A stretch of DNA of 8,505 nt from Verrucomicrobiales bacterium (GTDB lineage Bacteria; Verrucomicrobiota; Verrucomicrobiia; Verrucomicrobiales; Akkermansiaceae), in the NCBI GenBank assembly GCA_002729295.1, contig PBTU01000079.1, forward strand, positions 21,116-29,620, in the 5' to 3' direction. Below, one piece after another: positions 1 through 7,109 of the stretch. The notes beneath the pieces are model-generated. The model was given only the letters and a program-made list of their open reading frames with translations, had not been told where the DNA came from and did not search any database. Numbering within the stretch: the first letter of the stretch is position 1; each line of letters starts with the position of its first letter. Both the position numbers and the translations under genes were made by a program.

Positions 1-3000
1 TTGGCAAGTGGAGGTCCGAGGTTGGCCACTCCCGCACCTTCGGGGCCGTGGCAGGCGATGCAGAGATTATACTGGGTTTTGCCGAGTTCCATTACTGCTG
101 GATCGATGGTGTTTTCTTCGCTCACGGTTTTTTCAGTGGGTGTTTGGTTTTGAGATCCGTCTTTGGGAGTCGTGACCGGCTTGGGCTCTTCGGTTTTGGG
201 GTCTTCGGTTTGAGTGTTTTTGGCAAGGGTCAGATTTTGAACCTCGTATGCGGGGGCCTTTTCATCGGATTCCTTGGTTAGAGTCAAGAGCCACGCGACA
301 AGATCTCGAATTTCTTGTGGTTTGAGAATAGCCCCCATGGGTGGCATGGCAGAAGACTGGGTGGGCCTTACTTTAAGGTCGGATTTCTGAATGCGCCAGT
401 TTGTTTCTCCTTCCTTGAGATCAAAGTGGCTTTTTGTTTCCGCCAAAACGAGGCCTGCTTTGGTGGAACCATCGTTGAGGCTGAGGGTGGTGACGCCAAA
501 ACCAGGAGTGATTTGGGAGTTTGGGAGAATGATGGATTCGAGAAGTCCTCTAGCATTCTGGCGGAGGGCCACGCCCATGAGGTTGGGGCCTGCTTCGCCG
601 CCTTTGGTGTGGCCGGACTCGTGCCGGTGGCAGCGCATGCACTGGGCGGCTCCGTGGGACTGGAAAATCTTGAAGCCGTTCTTGGCATTCCCTCCGGCAA
701 GCGCTGGAGCCCATTTGGCGAGTGGATCTTTTCCGGCGAGGGACTTTTGGTAGTCGGTGAGGGCGGTTTTCATGACCGGTTCGGGTCGGGAGCGGACGGC
801 TTCGAGGAGTTCGAAGGTGGAGGCGGGGTCTCCTTTTCCGGCGGCGAGCTGGCTCATGCCATCGCGCAAGAGGGGAATGGCGTGCTCGGCGGGGAGAGCG
901 GAGGCGATATTCCAGGCGGTTTGGCGTCGGGTCGTGCTCTTGGAGAGTAAGGCTCCTTGGAGGGCGGCGACATTGGCGGCGGGATCACGGGTGGCGGCGA
1001 GCTCCAGGGCGGAGGTGGCGAGTTGGTCGTTGGAGGATTGGGCCGCTTCGGTCAGGATCTTAGCGAGTTCGGCGCCGGGAGATTTGGCGAGAAGCTTGAG
1101 TGCTCCGGCGCGGGTTTCGCCACCGACCTTTTCATCTCGGATGAGCCGAGTGAGGGTGCCGGAATCGAGTTTGTCGTGTGAGAGTTCATACTTGAGAGCC
1201 AAGCCGAGTGTTTTGGCTAGAATGGGGGTGTCGGACTGGAGGAGGAGGTGCAGGTTTTTGGCGAGGGCGTCTTTGAACTCGTCGGTCTTGCGGGGAGAAA
1301 CCGGCGAATGTTTTCCGATGGACTGGTCGACGACGTGGGGCTCGGTCCACACTGAGATGAGTCGCATGGCTTCGAGGCGTTCGGCTTGGTCGTTCTTCTG
1401 ATGAGAGGCGAATTTGATGAGGCGCAGGAGGTTCTTGTCGTGGCCGAGGCGATAGGCGCTGTGAAGGAGTCGGCGAATCATCATGCGGGTCAGGGGGCGG
1501 CCGGGATTCTTGGAATCGGCGTTGTAGTCATCGAGGAGCGCGGCAAGAACAGCCCGCACGCTGAAGAGTCCGGTGTCGTTGATGGCGCGGATGGCTTCGC
1601 TGGAGACGTGGAGGTCGGGGTCGGCAATAAAGCGGACGATTTCGGGATTCTGTAAACGGCGAAGGGCGATCACTGCGGCGCGTCGCACGGCGGCCGAGGC
1701 ATGGGAGGCAAGAGAGATGATTTCTTTGGGCGTGGCGTTTCCGGTCAGGCCCATGATCCCGGCGTGACGGAGGTAGGGGTCGCGGTCGTTATTTTCCTCG
1801 AGGAGGGCGACGAGGTGGCTGGTCCCGTCGGGGGCTGGCTTGCGACCAAGGGCGATGGCGGCGAGGGCGCGGACGCGAGGGCTGGGATCTTGGAGGAGAG
1901 GGAGGAGCGGCGAGCCGTCGGTGAGCGTGGATTCTCCAAGAGCCTGGGCGGCTTGTCCGCGGACAATGTGGTCGGCATTTTTGAGAGCCCGGATCAGGAA
2001 GCTGCTCGCTGGTTCGCTCTTTTCCTTGCGAGCGAGCATTCCCAGTCCCCAGATGCCATGAAGTCGTTCGGTGGGATTGAGCCGTTGGTTGGCGGCGGAA
2101 ATGAAGATGGGCAGAGCGTCCTCCCGGCCTGCCAGATGGTATTGAGCACGGAGGCGAAGGCGGAGGTCTGGGTGGGTGAGGAGTTTTGCGAGATCGTCAG
2201 AGCTCTTTTTGGAGATTCCGGAGGCAATGATTCTTGCGACCTCATCGCCTGTGTTGGATTGCTCCATGGTGTAGATCCGTCCGGCTTTGTGTGATTCCCA
2301 TCCAGAGATGAAATCACTCACGTAGAGCTTTCCATCATAGCCCCATTCCACGTCGGTGACGGCCGTGCCCCAGCTAAATTTTCCAAATTGGTCGAGGGCG
2401 AATCCGGCGCCTTTTCGCCTGATGCCGAAGTGCCAGATACCGGAGGAGGCTGCTCCGCCGCGATAGTCGCAGATGAGAAACTGGTCGCGGCTTTTGAGTT
2501 GGTATCCGGTGCCGGGGTAATAGGCCAGACCGGAAGGGCCGGAGGTAAGATTGGCGATAGGCGGAACGATATGAGCGGGCTGGTCGGGGAAGTGGGGCTC
2601 CCACATTTTCTCCTGCATCCATTGGTTAATGGGACGGTCCGTGACGCCGGCAGCTTTGTGGAAGGAATGGAGGACCTGGTGGCCCATGCGCCATCCGGAG
2701 TCGGCTCCGTCCATCATGAAGACGACACGCGCGCGATCGCCTTGGTCGGAATTGTTATCAACGGTGATGGCGGTGCCGTATTGGTCGAAGGCAATTTCCT
2801 TGGGGTTGCGGAGGCCAAAGTGGACCACTTCAAAGTTGGACCCGTCGGGGTCGAAGCGGAAGATGGCACCTTGGTTGGGGTATTTATATTCGTGGCCTTC
2901 CCGGGTGGTGAAGCTGAAGCCACGGTCGCCGATGGTGGCATAAATGCGGCCGTCGGGTCCAAGAGCGAAGCCGTTGAGATCGTGGCCGGAGAAGGAAACG

Positions 3001-4064
3001 CGTACTCCCATGCCATCCTGTATGATCTTGCGCTCGTCCGAGATGAGGTCGCCGTCTTTGTCGGTGAGTGTCCAGATTTTGGGAATGCAGGCGAAGTAGA
3101 TGGTGCCTTCGAAGGCCATGATGCCAGCGGCGGTTCCGTCCAAGATTTCATTGAAGCCCTCGGCGAAGACTTTGGATTCATCGGCCACACCGTCTCCGTC
3201 GGTGTCAGCAAGGACGCGCACTTTTTCGGAGAATTTGGTGAGATCGTCGACAGGCTTTTTGTGGTTCCACTTCTTGTGCATCGCAATCCGGTCATCGGTG
3301 GTCTGCGCGGCAATGTCGTCCATGAGCCAATAGAGATGCCTGCGGTTATCCTCGACACTCGTCCCGAAACGGTGGGTTTCGGCGACAAAGACGCGGCCTT
3401 GTTCATCGACTGAGAGAGCGGTGGGCGAGTGGACGTCGGACGAGGCGTTGTCGGCGAAGATTTTAACTTCGGTGCCGTCGGGAACGGAGAGACCGGGAAT
3501 GGCATCGGAGGAAATGAGCCCATCTTGATCGGCATTGCCGCCACCAGAGGTTCTGGGAAATTTAGGTTCGGCGAGATCGGTAAAGAGGATGTGATCGGCA
3601 TTGATGACACCCCAGGCTCCGCGTTCGGTATCGATGATGCGGAGTTGAGCCGTTTTCCCTTTGAGTCCAGAAACGTCCCAAATCGTGGGGCGCATCGTGA
3701 GGTCGTTTTGGCCGGTGGCTTCGTGGGTGATTTTGCCGTCGACGAAGAGCTGAACGGCTGTTTTGCCGGGGTGCTTGCCTCCTGAGACGAGGAAAGCGAT
3801 GTTGGGGAGCTGAATTTTGAATTCGGGGGAGGTCAGTGAGCCGGTTGGGGCGTCGCCCTGGTGGGCCGAGCTAACGTAGTAGATATTGGCATAATTTTTG
3901 ACGGAGCCATTCATTCCGGTCGGGCTTGACGAGGTGGGGGACTTGCCGAAAGCGGCGCCCTCGACTTTCCATTCGCCGAAGCCATCCGATTCGAACGCAT
4001 CGAACAAAATTTCAGCAGCCTGGAGGGAGCCCGAAAGGGTCAGGAGAGTGGTGAGAATGCGCAT
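1..4064 (-). CDS. Secreted PVC-type membrane-bound-dehydrogenase-like protein: beta-propeller, HEAT repeats and two haem c sites (3' end beyond window)
   Basis: Probably an extracytoplasmic sugar or alcohol dehydrogenase-like electron-transfer protein; the substrate is unknown. I read 1354 codons without a stop or frameshift; the C-terminus lies left of the window. Residues 1-17 are a Sec signal (MRILTTLLTLSGSLQA, then AE). Residues about 20-165 form a beta-sandwich-like module with a GEWKVEGAAFGK segment, resembling accessory modules of GH32-type enzymes. Residues about 195-600 match the Pirellula/Verrucomicrobium N-terminal dehydrogenase domain (TIGR02604 type), a propeller with VAETHRFG, HDLNG at 361-365, GDRG at 379-382 and Asp-rich loops starting at D287 and D335 that could bind calcium. 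About 615-1100 are HEAT-like repeats (for example SPRVRALAAIALG). About 1125-1258 are the family haem domain, with CMRCH at 1142-1146 (TIGR02603 type). A Thr/Glu/Lys/Pro-rich linker follows, then a second cytochrome with CIACH at 1335-1339. Third codon positions are strongly C-rich. No clear Shine-Dalgarno precedes ATG 4064; the signal peptide supports this start. Confidence 0.95.
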   Translation of the reverse strand, partial: MRILTTLLTLSGSLQAAEILFDAFESDGFGEWKVEGAAFGKSPTSSSPTGMNGSVKNYANIYYVSSAHQGDAPTGSLTSPEFKIQLPNIAFLVSGGKHPGKTAVQLFVDGKITHEATGQNDLTMRPTIWDVSGLKGKTAQLRIIDTERGAWGVINADHILFTDLAEPKFPRTSGGGNADQDGLISSDAIPGLSVPDGTEVKIFADNASSDVHSPTALSVDEQGRVFVAETHRFGTSVEDNRRHLYWLMDDIAAQTTDDRIAMHKKWNHKKPVDDLTKFSEKVRVLADTDGDGVADESKVFAEGFNEILDGTAAGIMAFEGTIYFACIPKIWTLTDKDGDLISDERKIIQDGMGVRVSFSGHDLNGFALGPDGRIYATIGDRGFSFTTREGHEYKYPNQGAIFRFDPDGSNFEVVHFGLRNPKEIAFDQYGTAITVDNNSDQGDRARVVFMMDGADSGWRMGHQVLHSFHKAAGVTDRPINQWMQEKMWEPHFPDQPAHIVPPIANLTSGPSGLAYYPGTGYQLKSRDQFLICDYRGGAASSGIWHFGIRRKGAGFALDQFGKFSWGTAVTDVEWGYDGKLYVSDFISGWESHKAGRIYTMEQSNTGDEVARIIASGISKKSSDDLAKLLTHPDLRLRLRAQYHLAGREDALPIFISAANQRLNPTERLHGIWGLGMLARKEKSEPASSFLIRALKNADHIVRGQAAQALGESTLTDGSPLLPLLQDPSPRVRALAAIALGRKPAPDGTSHLVALLEENNDRDPYLRHAGIMGLTGNATPKEIISLASHASAAVRRAAVIALRRLQNPEIVRFIADPDLHVSSEAIRAINDTGLFSVRAVLAALLDDYNADSKNPGRPLTRMMIRRLLHSAYRLGHDKNLLRLIKFASHQKNDQAERLEAMRLISVWTEPHVVDQSIGKHSPVSPRKTDEFKDALAKNLHLLLQSDTPILAKTLGLALKYELSHDKLDSGTLTRLIRDEKVGGETRAGALKLLAKSPGAELAKILTEAAQSSNDQLATSALELAATRDPAANVAALQGALLSKSTTRRQTAWNIASALPAEHAIPLLRDGMSQLAAGKGDPASTFELLEAVRSRPEPVMKTALTDYQKSLAGKDPLAKWAPALAGGNAKNGFKIFQSHGAAQCMRCHRHESGHTKGGEAGPNLMGVALRQNARGLLESIILPNSQITPGFGVTTLSLNDGSTKAGLVLAETKSHFDLKEGETNWRIQKSDLKVRPTQSSAMPPMGAILKPQEIRDLVAWLLTLTKESDEKAPAYEVQNLTLAKNTQTEDPKTEEPKPVTTPKDGSQNQTPTEKTVSEENTIDPAVMELGKTQYNLCIACHGPEGAGVANLGPPLA

Positions 4065-4321
4065 GAGGGTAGGAAAAGTGATGCCCGAGGAGGCTGCTAC
4101 TGCGGATATCCATCGTGCGGGGCAGGGATTTGGGCAAATAGAAAAAACTTTTCGAGCGGAAATTTGTCTGTGGAATGAAAAATGGATTCAGGTGGAGGGC
4201 CTAAATCCATCGAAGTTCCGGAAGGGGGAGGATGATTTCGGAGCCGATTTTTTGATCGATGATCCGGCTTTCCTTCAAGAGATCTGTCCTGCCGCATTCC
4301 ATGGATCGCGAGCGCTGACTA
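4065..4321 (-). promoter_or_regulatory. Gap upstream of the haem protein gene, with two adjacent inverted repeats
   Basis: This 257-bp gap separates the regulator's stop from the haem protein's start and is the natural place for that gene's promoter or leader. Two small perfect inverted repeats sit side by side 64-89 bases upstream of the start codon: ATTTGGGCAAAT (4128-4139, 5-bp arms, 2-base centre) and GAAAAAACTTTTC (4141-4153, 5-bp arms, 3-base centre). Together they could be an operator for the neighbouring regulator, but arms this short also occur by chance. I found no convincing -35/-10 pair. I also found no terminator with a T-tract after the regulator, so read-through from the regulator into the haem gene is possible. 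Short open frames here (for example 4097-4297 minus) have no recognisable protein features. Confidence 0.3.
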
Positions 4322-5401
4322 TTAGTTTAATTTTCCCAGAGTATCGCCGTCGATGAACTCGGCTGAGGTGAGAGTTTGGCGGAGGTCTTCTTTGCCGCGG
4401 CTGATGTTGTTGACCCATTGTACAGCCCGGCGAACAACCGGGTGGATTTCCCATTTGATATGGGCTACCGAAGGCTGGCACCAGGCGAAGGCGGGATCGT
4501 AGTCGGTGCAGATTAGGGAAACGTCGTCTGGGACCCGCAGACCTCGGTTGGAGAGAGAGTAATAGGCTGCATTGAAGAGAAAAGGCTCGTCGACAATGAG
4601 CGCGGTGGGAGGAGTGGGGCCGAAAAGGGAGTCGAGAACAGTGCCAAATCCTTCCTTGCTTTCCTCCCAGTCAGGAAGATGGAATTTGCTGGTTTGAATT
4701 CCGGCGTCCTCGAGGGTGTCCAGAAATATTTGTTCCAGTTTTCCTGGTTGGGGGAGGCGTCGTTGCTCCCGGCAGAGGAGGGTGATGCGGCGATGGCCCA
4801 GTTTCAGGAGATGCCGTGTGGCCTCGGACATGGCGGGAGCTTTGTTCGGGCCGGTGGAGGCGATGGGGAGTCCGCCGCGCCGACCGAAGAGAGCGAATGC
4901 GGGGAAGGATTGCTTTGAAAACCATTCCAGAACTTCCCGGGAGCCGGCAGCAATAATCCAAATGTCGGCGCGGACTTTCTGGACAAATTTTTCGAGCTGA
5001 CTGACATCCATGTCGAGATCGACGAGAGTCTTTTCCGAGAAAAAGGGGGAGTAGCCGGCTTCTTCGAGTTGATGTCGAATGTCGACAATGAAGTTGTCAC
5101 CGCGATCGAACCGATTGGGCACGAGGATGGCGACGGAGAGCTTGGATGAGGGCTTTCGTGGGGCGGCTTGAATGATGCGTCGTTTGCGTCCCGCTCCCTG
5201 ACCGGCAATGAGACCTTCTTTTTCGAGCTGTTGAAGGGCAAGCTCCACCGTTTTGCCGCTGACGCCAAGCAACTCGATGAGCTTGGATCTTCCGGGCATG
5301 GTTTCGCCCCAAATCCCCTGATGAAGTTCGTCCCGGAGATAGCTTGCGACCTGCTCGGTGATCGATGGGAAGTGAGGTGTGGCCATGACTCTAGAGGACA
5401 T
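4322..5401 (-). CDS. GntR/LacI chimeric transcriptional regulator (winged helix plus sugar-sensor-like domain)
   Basis: A 359-residue DNA-binding regulator, probably responding to a sugar or sugar derivative. Residues about 11-79 form a GntR-type winged helix (SITEQVASYLRDEL, then VSGKTVELALQQLEKEGLI as recognition helix and wing). Residues about 88-357 resemble the periplasmic-binding-protein-like sensor of LacI-family proteins: KLSVAILVPNRFD at its start, LLKLGHRRITLLC (198-210), ALIVDEPFLFNAAYYSL and then GLRVPDDVSLICTDYD (288-302), ending in FIDGDTLGKL. This layout matches the AraR-like branch and is common in Verrucomicrobiota. Start choice is uncertain: in-frame options are TTG 5407, ATG 5401 and ATG 5386, none with a clear Shine-Dalgarno. 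ATG 5386 gives a protein starting MATPHFPSITEQ, just before the helix-turn-helix, and is also reasonable. The haem protein gene lies downstream on the same strand and is the likeliest neighbouring target. The family is clear; effector and operator are not. Confidence 0.93.
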   Translation of the reverse strand: MSSRVMATPHFPSITEQVASYLRDELHQGIWGETMPGRSKLIELLGVSGKTVELALQQLEKEGLIAGQGAGRKRRIIQAAPRKPSSKLSVAILVPNRFDRGDNFIVDIRHQLEEAGYSPFFSEKTLVDLDMDVSQLEKFVQKVRADIWIIAAGSREVLEWFSKQSFPAFALFGRRGGLPIASTGPNKAPAMSEATRHLLKLGHRRITLLCREQRRLPQPGKLEQIFLDTLEDAGIQTSKFHLPDWEESKEGFGTVLDSLFGPTPPTALIVDEPFLFNAAYYSLSNRGLRVPDDVSLICTDYDPAFAWCQPSVAHIKWEIHPVVRRAVQWVNNISRGKEDLRQTLTSAEFIDGDTLGKLN

Positions 5402-5424
5402 GATCAAAAGAAGTCAGGTTGTCG

Positions 5425-5444
5425 ATCTGAAAAGAATCACAGAT
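5425..5444. promoter_or_regulatory. Inverted repeat upstream of the regulator gene (possible operator)
   Basis: ATCTG at 5425-5429 and CAGAT at 5440-5444 form 5-bp arms with a 10-base centre, 24 to 43 bases upstream of the regulator's ATG at 5401. The position would suit autoregulation, and the surrounding bases are more A+T-rich than the flanking genes. The arms are short and I found no well-matched sigma-70 promoter, so this is only a candidate. Confidence 0.2.
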
Positions 5445-5492
5445 ATCAAGTGCACCGACGGTCACCTCAAAGAGATTTTCGATCCCGATTTG

Positions 5493-5534
5493 GATGGTGA
5501 TGGTGATGGTGATGGTGATGGTGATGGTGATGGC
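5493..5534 (+). repeat. Hexanucleotide tandem repeat, GATGGT x 7
   Basis: Six exact GATGGT units are followed by a seventh reading GATGGC. They encode seven Asp-Gly pairs just before LNAFLEYALG in the C-terminal fragment. The 6-base unit preserves the reading frame whatever the copy number, so slippage would lengthen or shorten an acidic, possibly calcium-binding loop without breaking the frame. Relatives of this module usually carry only one or two DG steps here, so the array looks like a local expansion. Confidence 0.9.
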
Positions 5535-5904
5535 CTGAATGCCTTCCTTGAATATGCCCTTGGATCGATTGCCGGAGATGCCGGTCAAAGCCCCGAGTCG
5601 TATCCCGTTGCTGGCTCGGATTCGTTTGACAATGGGGTCGGAGGATCAGACGAGTATTTGACGATCAGCTTCCGCCGGAATCTTTTGGCTGATGATGTGA
5701 TCTATGAGGTTCAGACTTCGGCAGCTTTGGAAGGCTGGAGCTCGGCGGGAGTCGTGTATGTTTCAGGGATTACCAATGGTGATGGCACGGAGACCGTGAC
5801 CTACCGAAGTGGCTCCCCGATTAGTGGCAGCACGAGCGAATTTATTCGTTTGAGTGTGTCGAGCCGTGTATAACGAATTCTTTGAAGCTCAGTCCTCTTT
5901 GATC

Positions 5905-6924
5905 ATGAAAAAAAATAGCTTTTTCACTTCTTTTTTAGTCGCCGGTATTTCCTGTCTCAGCGCTCCGTTCTCCCAAGCCGAACTTGTCGACGGCCTCATT
6001 GAGTATTGGGCCTTTGACGGAGATTATGCTGCTGGATTGGATGCGTCCAACGATGGTGTTCTTGTGAAATCGGGAACGGGAGATGCCTCTTTTGTGCTTG
6101 GGAAATTCGGTTCTGCTGTTGATTTGGAAAACAGCATTGGCAATCAGGCGGTCATCAACGTAGGTGATCCGGCGCAGTTTGCTTTTGAGGCCGGGAGTAT
6201 GAGCATTTCAGCTTGGTATACAACCGAGTCCCTCTACACTGACTGGGGTACGCTGGTCAGCCAAGCTGAGGGTGGAAACTGGCGCATTGCCCGGCATGGG
6301 ACCTCGGGGACCAACTTTAAGTGGAGCATTAGCGGCCCCGCTAGCGTGGCTGCCAATATCGATCAGCAAGACGGATCGTGGCACCATGTGGTGGTCACTC
6401 ACCCATCTCCTGAAGACGGTGGAGAGGTCACGATGTACATCGACGGAGTTGCAGTGCGAACTGCGGCGAATTGGATTCTGGGGAATGGTAGTGGATTCCA
6501 AATGCAAATCGGTGGCAATGCCCAAGCGTCCAACCGGGGATGGGACGGAAACATCGACGATGTCGCACTCTGGGATCGCGCTCTTACCGAGGAAGAGGTG
6601 GCCTTAATTTGGAATGGGGGTGAAGGAGCCAGCATCGAAAGCCTCACCCAAGGCCCTGCCACTCCCTTGCAGATCGTTGATGTGGCCCATACCGACACGG
6701 GGAACAATATCTTGGTCGATCTCGCCTTCACTTCGAGAGAAGGGCGCTCATATTCCGTCTTTTCCACTAACGATTTGTCTCTGCCTCTCACGAGCTGGAC
6801 CGAATTGAATGATGACGTCCCCGCAGCGGTGGGAGAATCTACCACCGTTTTCAGGGTCAACTTTAATACCCAGGGTCTGCCGCTGGATGAGCACCAGTTC
6901 TTTGTGGTGGCCGAAAATCCTTAG
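5905..6924 (+). CDS. Secreted LamG / concanavalin A-like domain protein
   Basis: A 339-residue exported protein, likely to bind carbohydrate or another surface ligand; no catalytic motif is visible. Residues 1-25 are a Sec signal peptide (MKKNSFFTSFLVAG..., ending FSQA before ELVDG). Residues about 29-240 are a LamG/concanavalin A-like jelly roll: LIEYWAFDGDYA near its start, FGSAVDLE, MSISAWYTT, SWHHVVVTH around W159, VTMYIDGV, and the closing GNIDDVALWDRALTEEEV (215-232). Residues about 252-338 are a beta-rich C-terminal module common in Verrucomicrobia (ILVDLAFTSREGRSYSVF, SWTELNDDVPA), related in style to the end of the upstream fragment. There is no LPxTG, PEP-CTERM or membrane anchor. 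The frame stays open upstream to 5854, but ATG 5905 is preferred because it starts the signal peptide. Only 31 bases separate it from the upstream fragment, so its promoter, if private, lies inside that remnant. Confidence 0.93.
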   Translation: MKKNSFFTSFLVAGISCLSAPFSQAELVDGLIEYWAFDGDYAAGLDASNDGVLVKSGTGDASFVLGKFGSAVDLENSIGNQAVINVGDPAQFAFEAGSMSISAWYTTESLYTDWGTLVSQAEGGNWRIARHGTSGTNFKWSISGPASVAANIDQQDGSWHHVVVTHPSPEDGGEVTMYIDGVAVRTAANWILGNGSGFQMQIGGNAQASNRGWDGNIDDVALWDRALTEEEVALIWNGGEGASIESLTQGPATPLQIVDVAHTDTGNNILVDLAFTSREGRSYSVFSTNDLSLPLTSWTELNDDVPAAVGESTTVFRVNFNTQGLPLDEHQFFVVAENP

Positions 6925-7034
6925 TGGATCTCTTCGGTGACTTGCTGGACCATTGGGATTTCTTGGTGTGGAGTATGTTTGCCTGCTCAACAAGACGCGG
7001 GAAATCTCTCGTGTCAGGATCGCTCAGAATCTCC

Positions 7035-7050
7035 CCCCAAAAGATTGGGG
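7035..7050. other. Small hairpin between the LamG and oxidoreductase genes
   Basis: CCCCAA, a four-base AAGA loop and TTGGGG make a perfect 6-bp stem within the 185-bp gap, 60 bases before the oxidoreductase start. There is no T-tract on either side, so a classical intrinsic terminator is not supported. It could slow read-through, stabilise an mRNA end, or mean nothing. The rest of the gap (6925-7109) contains a TATAAA at 7073-7078 but no well-spaced -35 element. Confidence 0.3.
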
Positions 7051-7109
7051 AAGAACTTGCCGAAACTGGAAGTATAAAAGCAAACAATCGAATCAAGCGA
7101 GCAGGAATT

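Larger units (their letters stand above)
5379..5873 (+). pseudogene. Orphan C-terminal fragment of a secreted Verrucomicrobia-type protein
   Basis: This frame encodes what normally ends a much longer secreted protein. From a GTG at 5379 it gives 164 residues. The first 35 or so look like nothing. Then come DPDL, seven Asp-Gly pairs and LNAFLEYALGS (residues 53-63), the familiar calcium-loop-like 'DGDGLNAFLEYALG' lead-in of Verrucomicrobia C-terminal modules. A beta-rich module follows with YLTISFRRNL, YEVQTSAALEGW, NGDGTETVTY and a final FIRLSVSSRV. There is no signal peptide and no N-terminal or catalytic domain. An in-frame TGA at 5373-5375 closes the frame upstream, and the 5' end overlaps the opposite-strand start of the regulator, leaving no room for a promoter. 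I read it as the remnant of a gene whose 5' part was lost, although expression of a small protein cannot be excluded. The stop is 31 bases before the LamG gene. Confidence 0.6.

Noticed and set aside
315..2294. Several plus-strand open frames (for example 315-950, 757-1401, 1701-2294)
   Set aside because: All lie antisense to the haem domain and HEAT repeats of the same gene and show no protein features.
2388..3413. 341-codon open frame on the plus strand
   Set aside because: Exactly antisense to the propeller part of the haem protein, whose frame gives recognisable motifs. The antisense product is Gly/Val-rich and matches no family; it results from the C-ending codon bias.
2714..3610. 298-codon open frame on the minus strand
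   Set aside because: Same strand as the haem protein but shifted frame; Ser/Pro/Thr-rich composition typical of an out-of-frame reading.
4097..4297. 66-codon open frame in the gap upstream of the haem gene
   Set aside because: No family features, Pro-rich random composition and no ribosome binding site.
3898..4356. 152-codon plus-strand open frame across the gap
   Set aside because: Starts antisense to the haem protein signal region and ends antisense to the regulator; no recognisable domain.
5493..5534. CRISPR-like or satellite array
   Set aside because: The units are six bases with no spacers and are in frame with coding sequence, so this is a simple tandem repeat.
6399..6860. Minus-strand open frame under the LamG gene
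   Set aside because: The sense frame has a signal peptide and LamG motifs; the antisense product is Ser/Pro-rich and unrecognisable.
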